Assembly: GCA_045543555.1 (NCBI GenBank)
Contig: JAZQMQ010000030.1
Location: 1-60,974 of the forward strand
DNA from: Colimorpha_A sp045543555
GTDB lineage: Bacteria > Bacillota > Clostridia > Oscillospirales > CAG-272
DNA: 60,974 nt
Direction: 5' to 3'
The position numbers and the translations under genes were made by a program. Of the stretch, positions 1 through 8,751 are shown piece by piece. The notes under the pieces are model-generated. The model did no database searches. It worked only from the letters and a program-made list of their open reading frames with translations, and was not told where the DNA came from. Numbering within the stretch: the first letter of the stretch is position 1; each line of letters opens with the position of its first letter.

Positions 1-30
1 CGAAAGATAACGATTACCCGTTATCTTTCG
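1..30 (-). terminator. Hairpin at window edge, probable terminator of the DUF1622 gene
   Basis: A perfect 12-bp inverted repeat (CGAAAGATAACG / CGTTATCTTTCG, 6-nt loop) begins 19 nt after the stop of the minus-strand DUF1622 gene. The T-tract expected on the minus strand would lie outside the window, so the call rests on the stem and its position. Confidence 0.6.
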
Positions 31-48
31 GGGGCTTGATCTAAATAA

Positions 49-435
49 TTATTTCGAGTCAATTTCCTTTGTACACTCTGCCATCTCGCTATATTTTTCG
101 TTCTTGATCTCCCAATGGATAAGAATAGCCAGAATTGCGCGAAGTGCAATTACAATGGCAAGTGTTATAAGATCCGAAAGATCTCTTACAATTACCGTGT
201 TAACTATCTCTGCGCCCATCTTGAATTCAAGTGCCAAAGCAAGCGTGTTACCGAGCTTTATTACAATATTTGTTTTATGTTTTTTCGTTAATATAGAAAA
301 AATCTCAATTATCGTTTTAAACGAACCGATAATAATAATTACTATACCAATCAATTCAAGTGTCAAAACGATAAATTCCGCAAACAAATGAAGTAAAGTC
401 TCATAATTATGTACCAGATATTCTATATGCCTCAT
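49..435 (-). CDS. DUF1622 family membrane protein
   Basis: A 128-residue protein with three hydrophobic segments at roughly residues 20-40, 60-75 and 88-108. It carries the typical DUF1622 pattern: a conserved ALEFKMGAEI stretch, then VRDLSDL and a C-terminal ALRAILAILIHWEIK-type motif. Members are small integral membrane proteins of unknown function, usually encoded alone. The ATG at 435 is the only usable start, because an in-frame stop lies just upstream. The nearest good Shine-Dalgarno (AAGGAG, 470-475) is too far away unless the hairpin at 444-467 folds. A 167-bp gap with its own hairpin separates it from the dehydrogenase operon upstream, so cotranscription is uncertain. The family call is firm; the role is unknown. 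Confidence 0.85.
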   Translation of the reverse strand: MRHIEYLVHNYETLLHLFAEFIVLTLELIGIVIIIIGSFKTIIEIFSILTKKHKTNIVIKLGNTLALALEFKMGAEIVNTVIVRDLSDLITLAIVIALRAILAILIHWEIKNEKYSEMAECTKEIDSK

Positions 436-475
436 AGCTTTGTGAAACGAATTTTACTAATCGTTTCATCTCCTT
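433..475 (-). promoter_or_regulatory. Ribosome binding site separated from its ATG by a hairpin
   Basis: On the minus strand AAGGAG (470-475) is followed by a hairpin with 7-bp arms (GAAACGA / TCGTTTC, 444-467), then eight bases and the ATG at 435. Folding the hairpin brings the Shine-Dalgarno to about 10 nt from the start codon; unfolded it is about 34 nt away. The arrangement is seen directly; the effect on translation is inferred. Confidence 0.45.
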
Positions 476-514
476 TATAACAGAAAATTCAACATTCTGC
501 AGTTTTAATTATCG

Positions 515-557
515 GGTCTGCAGAAAGAGAAACGTTTATATTCTCTTTCCGCAGACC
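515..557 (-). other. Strong hairpin downstream of the dehydrogenase operon
   Basis: Fifteen-base arms (GGTCTGC...AAAGAG and its complement, one mismatch) surround a 13-nt loop. No T-tract follows on the minus strand, so a simple intrinsic terminator is unlikely. It may be a 3'-end stabilising or processing hairpin between the E1 gene and the DUF1622 gene. Confidence 0.45.
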
Positions 558-602
558 TCATAAGTCAATTTTTAAAACATTGCTATAGAGAAACAGTAAG
601 AA

Positions 603-3089
603 TTAAAGACCCTTTTTAGCTCTGTTAACCTTCTCGATATCGGAATAATCATGAGTGGGAACGTGACCGTTAAGCGGAATGAGCTTCTCGTGGATGCAGT
701 CGATAATTGCATCTTCGAAGGGGAAGAAGGACTTCTCAAGCTCAAATGCAGGAGTGATCCAGTTTCTTGATCCGAGCGCTACAGGAGGTGCATCGAGGTA
801 GTCGAAGCAGAACTCAGTGATGTTCGCAGCCATATCCTTCATCATAGAAGCTCTTTCACAAGCGTCGCCTACGATTACGATTCTACCGGTCTTCTTAACG
901 GACTCGATAACCTTGTCGTAGTTGAAAGGAACGAGAGAACGAGCATCGATGATCTCAGCAGAAACGCCATACTTCTCTTCGAGAGTCTTTGCGGCATTCA
1001 TAGCGCGGTAGAGGGTAGCACCGATGGTGAGGATGGTAACGTCCTTACCGGTTCTCTTAACGTCGGGCTCACCGAATTCTATCGCAAACTTGCCTTCCGG
1101 CACGCCTTCCTTTACGAATTCCTCGCCGAAGCCGTAAACTCTCTGAGACTCGAAGAATACGACAGGGTCGGTGCCGTCGAGAGCGGAAGTCATAAGACCC
1201 TTAGCATCGGTAGGAGTTACGGGGAATACAACCTTAAGTCCGGGGATGTGAGAGGTGATAGCGGTCCAGTCCTGGCTATGCTGTGCACCGTACTTGGAAC
1301 CAACGGAAACACGGAGGACGATAGGCATCTTAAGGATACCTGCAGACATAGCCTGCCACTTAGCCATCTGGTTGAAGATCTCATCTCCTGCACAACCGAT
1401 GAAGTCAGCATACATAAGCTCAACGATTGCACGGCCGCCGCACATTGCGTAGCCTACTGCAGAGCCAACGATAGCGGACTCGGAAATGGGAGAGTTGAAG
1501 AAGCGGTGATAAGGAACAGCCTCGGTCATCTTCTTATAAACACCGAATGCTCCGCCCCAGTCACGGTTATCCTCACCGTATGCGATAAGGGTGGGATCGT
1601 CGTAGAACTTATCAATGATCGGCTCGAAGAGACCGTCACAAACGTTGTACATCTTCATCTTGGATACAGGCTTGCCATCCTTATCGGTTGCTGTACGAAC
1701 CTTACCCTTGATTTCCTTAACTCTGGGACACTCTTCCTTGGGCATGAGCATTTCTGCTTCACGCTCAGGCTCCATGGAAACAATCTTCTGGTTAGAGAAC
1801 ATAATGGATGCGATTGCATCGGGTTCCTTATTAAGATCCATTCTGGGAGAGATCTCATCGTTGATAGCGAGCTTCATAACCTCGGTCATACGAGCGGTGA
1901 TCTGCTCGTGAAGAACTGCGAAATCGTTCTCGGTTGCGATCTTACCCTTGATGAGCTTGTTCTTGAATGCAACGATAGGATCTGCTGCCTTCCAAGCTTC
2001 GATCTCTTCCTGAGTACGATAGGTAGAGGAGTCGGAGGGGGAGTGACCGGATACACGGTAGGTAACTACGTCGAGAAGTGCGGGACCCTTGCCTTCGAGA
2101 AGAAGCTTCTTCTTACGGGAAACAGCGTCGATAACTGCAAGAGGATCGTATCCGTTTACACGCTCTGCGTGCATCTGAGAGGGGTTGAAGCCTGCGCCGA
2201 GACGTGCAACCATGTCAAAGCCCATGGTCTCACCTCTGGTCTGACCGCCCATACCGTAGTGGTTATTGAATACGTTGAAGAGGATGGGCATTCCGCCGTC
2301 CTCGAACTTACCGTCCATACCCCAGAGCTTAGTGATCTGGTCCATGGAAGCGAAGTTGAGAGCCTCAAGCACGGGGCCACGGCCGGTAGCACCGTCTCCG
2401 CAGTTGGAGATTACGATACCGGGCTTGTGGTTAGATCTCTTATAGAGAGCTGCACCGAGTGCGATGGGAGCGGATGCACCAACGATAGCGTTGTTGGGCA
2501 TAAGTCCGAAAGGAATAAAGAATGCGTGCATGGATCCGCCGAGACCTCTGTTAAATCCGGTCTTACGAGCGAATATCTCAGCAAGTGCACCGTAGAGAAG
2601 GAAGTTGATAGCGAGCTCCTTTACGTTTCCGCCTGCATTCATGTGCTTCTCAACAACAGAAAGAACGGTTCCGTCGAGGAATTCCTTCATTATTGCGTAA
2701 AGCTCCTCATCGGTAAGCTTGTAGATCGAAGAAAGACCCTTTGCAAGAATTTCTCCGTGGGAACGGTGGGAACCGAAGGAAAAGTCGTTGATATCGAGGG
2801 AATAAGCTTCACCGACAGCAGACGCTTCCTGACCTATTGAAAGGTGTGCAGGACCGGGGTTATTGTACTTTACGCCGTTGTATTCACTCTTTACCTTAAC
2901 TTCGTTGAGCATGGTCTCAAACTCGCGAATGATCGCCATATCGCGATAGATACGCATGAAATCTTCCTTGGTATAGATTTTCTTCTCCTCAGCGAAAGTC
3001 TTGTTGTACTGACAAACGGGAATGTCCTCAAAATGAATATAGCCGCTTTCAAAGGCTTTTGAGGGGTCTACGTATTGACTCTTAGGCAT
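603..3089 (-). CDS. 2-oxoacid dehydrogenase E1, fused alpha and beta subunits
   Basis: An 828-residue fusion. The N-terminal half (to about residue 440) is an E1-alpha domain with GSHRSHGE, the thiamine diphosphate motif GDGATGRG and, about 45 residues on, FNNHYGMGGQ. The C-terminal half is an E1-beta (transketolase pyrimidine-binding plus C-terminal) domain with AYGEDNRDWGGAFG, ELMYADFIG and a terminal IVIVGDACE segment. The reaction is thiamine-dependent oxidative decarboxylation of a 2-oxo acid with transfer of the acyl group to the lipoyl E2 encoded upstream. The substrate (pyruvate, acetoin or a branched-chain acid) cannot be decided by eye. It is the last gene of the E2-E3-E1 set and its start is preceded by AAAGGAGACAAAATC. 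Most relatives have separate alpha and beta chains; fused forms occur in some Firmicutes and Bacteroidetes. Confidence 0.88.
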   Translation of the reverse strand: MPKSQYVDPSKAFESGYIHFEDIPVCQYNKTFAEEKKIYTKEDFMRIYRDMAIIREFETMLNEVKVKSEYNGVKYNNPGPAHLSIGQEASAVGEAYSLDINDFSFGSHRSHGEILAKGLSSIYKLTDEELYAIMKEFLDGTVLSVVEKHMNAGGNVKELAINFLLYGALAEIFARKTGFNRGLGGSMHAFFIPFGLMPNNAIVGASAPIALGAALYKRSNHKPGIVISNCGDGATGRGPVLEALNFASMDQITKLWGMDGKFEDGGMPILFNVFNNHYGMGGQTRGETMGFDMVARLGAGFNPSQMHAERVNGYDPLAVIDAVSRKKKLLLEGKGPALLDVVTYRVSGHSPSDSSTYRTQEEIEAWKAADPIVAFKNKLIKGKIATENDFAVLHEQITARMTEVMKLAINDEISPRMDLNKEPDAIASIMFSNQKIVSMEPEREAEMLMPKEECPRVKEIKGKVRTATDKDGKPVSKMKMYNVCDGLFEPIIDKFYDDPTLIAYGEDNRDWGGAFGVYKKMTEAVPYHRFFNSPISESAIVGSAVGYAMCGGRAIVELMYADFIGCAGDEIFNQMAKWQAMSAGILKMPIVLRVSVGSKYGAQHSQDWTAITSHIPGLKVVFPVTPTDAKGLMTSALDGTDPVVFFESQRVYGFGEEFVKEGVPEGKFAIEFGEPDVKRTGKDVTILTIGATLYRAMNAAKTLEEKYGVSAEIIDARSLVPFNYDKVIESVKKTGRIVIVGDACERASMMKDMAANITEFCFDYLDAPPVALGSRNWITPAFELEKSFFPFEDAIIDCIHEKLIPLNGHVPTHDYSDIEKVNRAKKGL

Positions 3090-3125
3090 GATTTTGTCTC
3101 CTTTTATATGATAATATTATTATTT

Positions 3126-4487
3126 TCAGATCATGAACATTGCTTCACGGATGACCTCGCCAACCGTGGGATGGGGGAACACTATCTTCTGTACCTGCTC
3201 AACTCTCATCTCGCGGTCGACCATAAGCGCCGCACCGTAGATGATCTCGGAGGCATAGTTACCGATCATATGAACACCGATAACCTTTCTGTGCTCCTTG
3301 TCGATAATGAGCTTGACGATACCGTCTCCGCCCTCGTTCTCGGCAATATATCTTCCGCTGTACTTAAGTGTGAAGGACTCAACCTTTGCATCAAGTCCCT
3401 TTGCCTTGACAGTTTCAGTGGTTTCACCAACCGATGCAACCTCGGGATTTGTATAAATAACGGAAGGAACAGAGTTGTAGTTCATTCTGTCGGGCTTGCC
3501 GAGCATATTGTTAACGGCAACCTCGCCCTCACGGTATGCGGTATGAGCAAGCATACTCTTGCCGTTTACATCGCCTGCCGCCCAAACGCCTGCTACGTTT
3601 GTCTCGAGCTTATCGTTGGTAACGATAGCGCCTCTTTCGGTGAGAACACCGATATTCTCAAGACCGATGCCCTGAGTCATTGCACGACGGCCGATGGAAA
3701 CGAGCACCGCATCAGCAGGTGCGCTCTCCTCCTTGCCGTTGATCTCGTAATTTACACAGTCCTTGCCGACCGAGGTGACCTTTGCGCCGAGAAGGAAATT
3801 TACACCCTTCTTGACATAGTTCTTATAAAGAATCTTGGAGATCTCGGAATCGGTGGGGCCTGCGATGTGGTCGAGCATCTCGATGACGGTTACCTTTGAG
3901 CCGATGGAGTTGAAATAGGAAGCCATTTCAAGACCGATAACTCCGCCGCCGATAACAACGAGCTTCTCGGGAACCTTGGTCATATCAAGGATTTCACGGT
4001 TTGTCATTGCAAAGCCGCTGTCAACAGCCTCGCGAAGTCCGGGAATCGGAGGAACTGCCGCGGTGGAGCCTGTGCAGATAAGGAGCTTTGCGCCCTTGTA
4101 TTCCTCGTCTCCCGCCTTAACGGTGAAGCCGCTTGCATCACGTCCCATGATAGTGCCGTAAGCATTAACCACGGTAACACCTGCGCGCTTCATGGAAGCA
4201 CCGATACCGCCAACGAGAGTCTTAACTACTCTGCCCTTTCTTTCGATTACAGCGTTATGATCGATGGATGCGCCGTCGAATTTAACACCATATTCCTGAG
4301 AGTGCTTGGCATAGTCGAAGATTTTTGCGGAATAAAGAAGCGTCTTGGTAGGAACACATCCTTCATTGAGACATACACCACCAAGTGCTCTACCCTCGAT
4401 GAGAAGGGTCTTGAGGCCGCCGTGTGCGGCTCTTTCAGCGGCGTTGTAGCCTGCAGGGCCACCGCCGAGAATTATAAGATCGTACAT
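3126..4487 (-). CDS. lpdA: Dihydrolipoyl dehydrogenase (E3)
   Basis: A 453-residue flavoprotein disulfide reductase. It begins with the FAD-binding GGGPAGYNAAERAA motif and has the redox disulfide GGVCLNEGCVPTK at about residues 36-48, an NAD-binding VIGGGVIGLEMASYF motif near 175-190, the second FAD motif WAAGDVNGKSMLAHTA, and the C-terminal HPTVGE dimer-interface histidine. It reoxidises the dihydrolipoyl group of the E2 made by the gene 15 nt upstream and feeds NAD+. It lies between E2 and E1 in one minus-strand operon. The start at 4487 follows a GGGAGGATATACAGA ribosome site. Length and motifs are normal, so the gene looks intact. Confidence 0.95.
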   Translation of the reverse strand: MYDLIILGGGPAGYNAAERAAHGGLKTLLIEGRALGGVCLNEGCVPTKTLLYSAKIFDYAKHSQEYGVKFDGASIDHNAVIERKGRVVKTLVGGIGASMKRAGVTVVNAYGTIMGRDASGFTVKAGDEEYKGAKLLICTGSTAAVPPIPGLREAVDSGFAMTNREILDMTKVPEKLVVIGGGVIGLEMASYFNSIGSKVTVIEMLDHIAGPTDSEISKILYKNYVKKGVNFLLGAKVTSVGKDCVNYEINGKEESAPADAVLVSIGRRAMTQGIGLENIGVLTERGAIVTNDKLETNVAGVWAAGDVNGKSMLAHTAYREGEVAVNNMLGKPDRMNYNSVPSVIYTNPEVASVGETTETVKAKGLDAKVESFTLKYSGRYIAENEGGDGIVKLIIDKEHRKVIGVHMIGNYASEIIYGAALMVDREMRVEQVQKIVFPHPTVGEVIREAMFMI

Positions 4488-4502
4488 TCTGTATATCCTC
4501 CC

Positions 4503-5780
4503 TTACTTAGCAAGAAGAAGGTTGAAGTTTGTGAGGTTATCGCAAAGAGCCTTGAGGAACTTAGCTGCAGGTGCACCGTCGAGAGCTCTGTGATCGAAGG
4601 TGAGGGAGAGACCCATTGCAGGATAAGTGCTTCCGTCAGCCTTCACTCTATAGGTTACAGCGTCAACTCCGAGGATACCGGTCTGAGGAGGATTGATAAC
4701 GGGAGTAAAGGACTCGATGCCCATAGCTCCGAGATTGGTTACGGTGAAGGATGCGCCCTTGAGCTTGTCGGGAGATATATGTCCTGCCTGAGCAGCCTTG
4801 ATAACACTCTTAGCCTCACCGGAGAGCTCGTTTAATGTCATCTTCTCAGCGCCGAATACAGTAGGAACAAGAAGCCCGCGATCGGTGTCAACAGCGATAC
4901 CGATGTTTACGGTATTGAAGTAACGGATGATATCCTGATCCTCAAGATAATGAGCGTTAAGATCCTTATGCGCGAGGATAGTTCTCGAAACTGCATAAAG
5001 GATAATATCGTTGATTGTGATATTGTTCAGACCAAGCTTTTCTGCGTTGTCCTTGAGAAGAGCTCTGTATGCCATGATCTGAGTTGCGTCGAAGGACGAA
5101 TTGAGAGTAAGCTGAGCCATGTTGGAAAGGGATGCGTGCATATTTGCAGCAATAACCTTACGAACCTTGGTGAGCTTAACGTCGGTATATGCATCTGCTG
5201 CAGGAGCTGCTGCCACTACGTCAGCTACAGCCTCTTCAGCCTTTACCTCAACGGGCTTGTCTGCATTTGTCCAACCCTTATCGAGAAGAGCGTTTACGTC
5301 TCTTTCTATGATTCTGCCGTTAGGACCCGTGGGAACCGCTCTGCTGAGGTCAGCATCGGTTCTCTCAGCTAAGTGACGTGCACGGGGGGAGATCTTGAGT
5401 CTTCCCTCGGTGCTCACTGCCTCTCCCGTAGGAGCTGCGGTGACCTCTGCCTTCTTCTCCTCCGCCTTTTCCTCAGCTTTTTCCTCTGCAGGAGCTGCTT
5501 CGGGGGCGTCAGCCTTGGGAACGAGTGCGGAGATATCCTCGCCCTCGTTACCGATTACGCATACGGGGAGCAGACATTCTACGTCGTCTCCCTCCTCGTG
5601 GAATACCGCGAGAAGCGTACCTTCAACGGTCGAAAGCTCATCAAAGCTCGACTTATCTGTTTCGTAAGAGAAGAGAACGTCCTTAACTGCTACCTTATCG
5701 CCGACCTTCTTTTTCCACTCGGTGATAACACAGCTCTCAACGCTCTGTCCCTGACGGGGCATAATTACTACCTGTGCCAT
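4503..5780 (-). CDS. Dihydrolipoamide acyltransferase (E2)
   Basis: About 425 residues from the ATG at 5780 (MAQVVIMPRQGQ), chosen because GGAGG lies just upstream; a longer open frame to 5891 would overlap the end of the deoR gene and has no family match. Order: lipoyl domain (lysine in ETDKSSF), an Ala/Glu/Lys/Pro-rich linker, a peripheral subunit-binding domain (ISPRARHLAE, GPNGRIIERDV), a second linker, and the catalytic acyltransferase domain ending with the active-site FDHRALDGAPAAKF. It is the core of the complex, accepting the acyl group from E1 and passing it to CoA. The single lipoyl domain is typical of Gram-positive complexes. It is the first enzyme gene after the DeoR regulator. 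Confidence 0.93.
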   Translation of the reverse strand: MAQVVIMPRQGQSVESCVITEWKKKVGDKVAVKDVLFSYETDKSSFDELSTVEGTLLAVFHEEGDDVECLLPVCVIGNEGEDISALVPKADAPEAAPAEEKAEEKAEEKKAEVTAAPTGEAVSTEGRLKISPRARHLAERTDADLSRAVPTGPNGRIIERDVNALLDKGWTNADKPVEVKAEEAVADVVAAAPAADAYTDVKLTKVRKVIAANMHASLSNMAQLTLNSSFDATQIMAYRALLKDNAEKLGLNNITINDIILYAVSRTILAHKDLNAHYLEDQDIIRYFNTVNIGIAVDTDRGLLVPTVFGAEKMTLNELSGEAKSVIKAAQAGHISPDKLKGASFTVTNLGAMGIESFTPVINPPQTGILGVDAVTYRVKADGSTYPAMGLSLTFDHRALDGAPAAKFLKALCDNLTNFNLLLAK

Positions 5781-5820
5781 AATTTCCTCCTGATTTATAT
5801 AAATTATTTTTTTGACAATA

Positions 5821-6588
5821 TTATTCTGCGACGATAACCTCGACGCCCGCCTCGATCGCATACTTTGCCATATCCATCGGAAGAGCTTCATCCGATATAA
5901 TGCAATCGACGTCCTTTATTTCCGCAAATGTGTACGGCAGACACTTATTGTTTTTTGATGCATCCATAAGGAGCACTACTTTTCGTGCCTTTTCGACCAC
6001 CTTGCGCTTAAGATCGCAATCCGAATAGTTACCGCAGGTAAGTCCCTCCTGCGCAGAAACTCCCGACGGCACTACGAATGCAACGTCAATATTGATTCCG
6101 TCGATAAAATCCAGGGCCTGATTGCCTGATACCGTAATATTGCCGCGGTTAATCATTCCACCGACAATATTTACAATAGGCATATCCTTTTTCATTATCT
6201 CCAAAGCAACGTTTAATCCTGTTGTCGTTACTGTTATTCTGTCGTTTGGCATATACTCCACTAAGCGCAGTACCGTTGTGCCTGAGTCAAGGAATATACT
6301 TCTGCCCGGCTCTATAAATTGCAGGGCAGCCTTTGCTACCTTACGCTTTGCATCGGAATTGAGATGAAGGCGAAGATTAAATGCATCATCGTCGGAGTTC
6401 ACGATGAACTTCATCGATCTTGCACCGCCCCTGACCTTTATTACGTCACCTTTTTTCTCATAATACTCTATATCTCTGCGCAGTGTCATGCTGGATACAT
6501 CAGGAAACATTTCCTCAAGCTCGTGAAGAGAGATAAATGGCCTGGTTTGAAACAGATCGCCGATAGTACTTCTTCTGATTGAATTCAT
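5821..6588 (-). CDS. DeoR-family transcriptional regulator
   Basis: A 255-residue protein with an N-terminal DeoR winged helix (SSMTLRRDIEYYEKKGDVIK at about residues 33-52, then VRGGA) and a DeoRC sensor domain containing the FLDSGTTVLRL phosphosugar-binding-type motif. DeoR proteins usually repress sugar catabolic genes and respond to phosphorylated sugars. It heads the E2-E3-E1 operon, 40 nt upstream of E2, which suggests that it controls the dehydrogenase complex and itself. A good promoter with TGTGA repeats sits directly upstream. The effector is unknown. The start has an AAAGGAGGCATCGAAA ribosome site. Confidence 0.9.
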   Translation of the reverse strand: MNSIRRSTIGDLFQTRPFISLHELEEMFPDVSSMTLRRDIEYYEKKGDVIKVRGGARSMKFIVNSDDDAFNLRLHLNSDAKRKVAKAALQFIEPGRSIFLDSGTTVLRLVEYMPNDRITVTTTGLNVALEIMKKDMPIVNIVGGMINRGNITVSGNQALDFIDGINIDVAFVVPSGVSAQEGLTCGNYSDCDLKRKVVEKARKVVLLMDASKNNKCLPYTFAEIKDVDCIISDEALPMDMAKYAIEAGVEVIVAE

Positions 6589-6637
6589 TTTCGATGCCTC
6601 CTTTCAGGTTATGTTATTTTTTCACATAGCCGTTGTT

Positions 6638-6666
6638 ATTATATCACATTTTCTCACAGTTGTCAA
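6638..6666 (-). promoter_or_regulatory. Promoter of the deoR-dehydrogenase operon with TGTGA repeats
   Basis: Minus-strand TTGACA (6661-6666), a 17-nt spacer and TATAAT (6638-6643). Three TGTGA-(A/G/T)(A/T)AA-type repeats overlap the spacer, the -10 and the region just downstream (about 6620-6658), a likely DeoR autoregulatory operator. Confidence 0.75.
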
Positions 6667-6733
6667 GAAAGCTTATGTTAAGCATTTCACCCTTTTTAGC
6701 AAAATATTTTATATATAAAATATATTTTTACGT

Positions 6734-6769
6734 AAAAAATCTCCCACATGTTAATTTTGCGGGAGATTT
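6734..6769 (-). terminator. Intrinsic terminator of dxs
   Basis: On the minus strand AATCTCCC and GGGAGATT pair across a 15-nt loop, followed by TTTTTT. It overlaps the last codons and stop of dxs. Confidence 0.8.
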
Positions 6770-8601
6770 TCACATTTCACACCAAATGCTTTGACAATAT
6801 CAAAGGCACCTATGCCGAAATCCTCATAAGCATTTCCGGTCGCCTTATCAGTATCAAAAACATCGTCTATTGCAAGTGTTTTTATCTTACAAGGAAGCTT
6901 TTCGGACAGGATCATTCCAACGCCACCGTTTTTTATTGATTCCTCAAGAAAAACAATCTGTTTACTATCATAAACCAACGTTCTCAGTACAGGCTCAACA
7001 TCGTAAAGCGGCTTCAATTTTTCAACAATTACGACCCCGCAAGCAGTTCCTGCATTTTTCATCATATCGCAAGCATGCAAAGCCTCGGTAACTATGCGTC
7101 CGTATGTGATTATCACGTTATCAGGAGCGTTATCAAAATCAGCATAAATAAATGGTGCGACTTTTTTAAATTTCTTTTTAAGCTCGGGAAGATCCGGGGA
7201 GTTTGAGTATCTTATCGCAACAGGGCCACTCTCGTTGAGCGATTGCTCCATTATCTCCTTAAGCGATGAAAAATCAGAGGGTGCATAAAGCGTCATGTTT
7301 GGGATCTGGTTTAAAAACGGAACGTCAAATATTCCATGATGAGTAGGACCGTCGCCCTCACTTATCCCTGCTCTGTCAATAAGAACCGTCACAGGAAGAT
7401 TCTGCAAGGCTATATCGTGTATCAGGTTATCATAGCCTCTTTGCAAAAATGAAGAATATACAGCAAAATACGGCTTCAGTCCATTTGCGGCAAGTCCCGC
7501 ACTGAATGTCAGCGCATGCTCCTCTGCAATACCAACATCGTAAAAACGGTTCGGGTATTCCTTGGCAAAATTATCAAGACCGGTACCTACTGCCATTGAG
7601 GCTGTAACCGCACAAATTCTGTCGTCCTCCGATACAAGTGATGACAATATTTTACCCGCCTCGGATGAAAAATTCACCTTTTTGATGCTTCCCTTGGGGG
7701 ATACGCCGTGATATGCCGCGGGATCGCGTTCGGCAGGCTCATATCCCTTCCCCTTCACCGTACGAACGTGGATCACGGTGCTTTGCTCCGCCGCTTTTGC
7801 CTCATTTAAGAGTCTGCCGAGCTTAACGGTATCATGCCCGTCCACGGGGCCAAGGTAATACAGACCCAGATCCTCAAAATAATTGCTTTTAAATATTCTG
7901 TCCTTAAGTCTCTGCTTTGTATTTTTTACAATCCTGAACAGCCCGTTTCCGATAAGCGGGATCTTCTTTATTACCCTCGCGGTGATACGCTTGGTACGGT
8001 AATATTTTTTCGATGCACGGATCTTTGCGATCAAGCTCGCAAACGCCCCCGTGTTTTTGGATATCGACATATCGTTTTCATTCAAAATGATGATAAGTCT
8101 CAGATCTTTACGGCAATTATTAAGCGCCTCGTGTACCATTCCGCCGGTAAATGCCCCGTCTCCGAGAACAGCAACCGTGAAGGCATCCGAACCCTTTGCC
8201 CTGTCAGCCTCCGCAAATCCTATGGCTGCAGATACCGAGGTGCTGCTGTGACCTGCGCCAAAGCAATCATATTCACTCTCGCTTCTTTTTGTGAATCCCG
8301 ACATTCCGCCGCGCTTTCGCAAATTCGCAAACCCTTCAAAGCGTCCGGTCAGAAGCTTATGTGTGTAGCTTTGATGACCAACGTCAAAAATAATATGATC
8401 TTTCGGGAGATCAAAGGCCCTGTGTATTGCCACCGTGAGCTCCACAACCCCAAGATTTGAAGCGAGATGTCCGCCCGTTTCCATTACGCTTTCACATAGA
8501 AATTTGCGGATCTCAGCACACAGATCATCAATCTTTTCGTCTGTCATTGCCTTAAGACTCGCGCTGTCCTCTGCTGATTTTATAAGCGGATATTCTGCCA
8601 T
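6751..8601 (-). CDS. dxs: 1-deoxy-D-xylulose-5-phosphate synthase
   Basis: About 616 residues from the ATG at 8601, which follows AAAGGGGTG; a GTG nine bases upstream lies inside that ribosome site. The thiamine enzyme joins pyruvate and glyceraldehyde 3-phosphate to make DXP, the first step of the MEP isoprenoid pathway and a precursor for thiamine and pyridoxal. Visible motifs are HLASNLGVVE, FDVGHQSYTHKLLTGR, the diphosphate-binding GDGAFTGGM followed by LNENDMSIS, and in the pyrimidine domain DVGIAEEHA and DRAGISEGDGPTHHG. Length matches the family. It is monocistronic with its own promoter and terminator. Confidence 0.96.
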   Translation of the reverse strand: MAEYPLIKSAEDSASLKAMTDEKIDDLCAEIRKFLCESVMETGGHLASNLGVVELTVAIHRAFDLPKDHIIFDVGHQSYTHKLLTGRFEGFANLRKRGGMSGFTKRSESEYDCFGAGHSSTSVSAAIGFAEADRAKGSDAFTVAVLGDGAFTGGMVHEALNNCRKDLRLIIILNENDMSISKNTGAFASLIAKIRASKKYYRTKRITARVIKKIPLIGNGLFRIVKNTKQRLKDRIFKSNYFEDLGLYYLGPVDGHDTVKLGRLLNEAKAAEQSTVIHVRTVKGKGYEPAERDPAAYHGVSPKGSIKKVNFSSEAGKILSSLVSEDDRICAVTASMAVGTGLDNFAKEYPNRFYDVGIAEEHALTFSAGLAANGLKPYFAVYSSFLQRGYDNLIHDIALQNLPVTVLIDRAGISEGDGPTHHGIFDVPFLNQIPNMTLYAPSDFSSLKEIMEQSLNESGPVAIRYSNSPDLPELKKKFKKVAPFIYADFDNAPDNVIITYGRIVTEALHACDMMKNAGTACGVVIVEKLKPLYDVEPVLRTLVYDSKQIVFLEESIKNGGVGMILSEKLPCKIKTLAIDDVFDTDKATGNAYEDFGIGAFDIVKAFGVKCENLPQN

Positions 8602-8637
8602 TACTCTCACCCCTTTCGATCAAATCACTACAGCAAT

Positions 8638-8666
8638 ATTATAAATCAATGGACCGAATATGTCAA
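8638..8666 (-). promoter_or_regulatory. dxs promoter
   Basis: Minus-strand TTGACA (8661-8666), a 17-nt spacer and TATAAT (8638-8643), 37 nt ahead of the dxs start. Confidence 0.8.
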
Positions 8667-8692
8667 CAACGACCTTTGCGCCCTGGCCGCTA

Positions 8693-8721
8693 TTGACATA
8701 TTTTACGTTTTATGATAAGAT
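8693..8721 (+). promoter_or_regulatory. Promoter of the ABC transporter operon
   Basis: TTGACA (8693-8698), a 17-nt spacer and TAAGAT (8716-8721), 30 nt before the ATP-binding protein gene and divergent from the dxs promoter. Confidence 0.75.
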
Positions 8722-8751
8722 TTTTACAGGATTTAAGGAGGCAGACACTGT

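Noticed and set aside
515..557. Intrinsic terminator for the dehydrogenase operon
   Set aside because: The stem is strong but no T-tract follows on the minus strand, so it is listed only as a hairpin.
1248..2840. 530-codon open frame on the plus strand
   Set aside because: It lies antisense over the well-supported E1 gene, its sequence matches no family, and it has no ribosome site or promoter; a by-product of codon use in the real gene.
5781..5891. Longer N-terminus for the E2 subunit
   Set aside because: The extra residues precede the conserved lipoyl domain, overlap the end of deoR and skip the clear GGAGG-ATG start at 5780.
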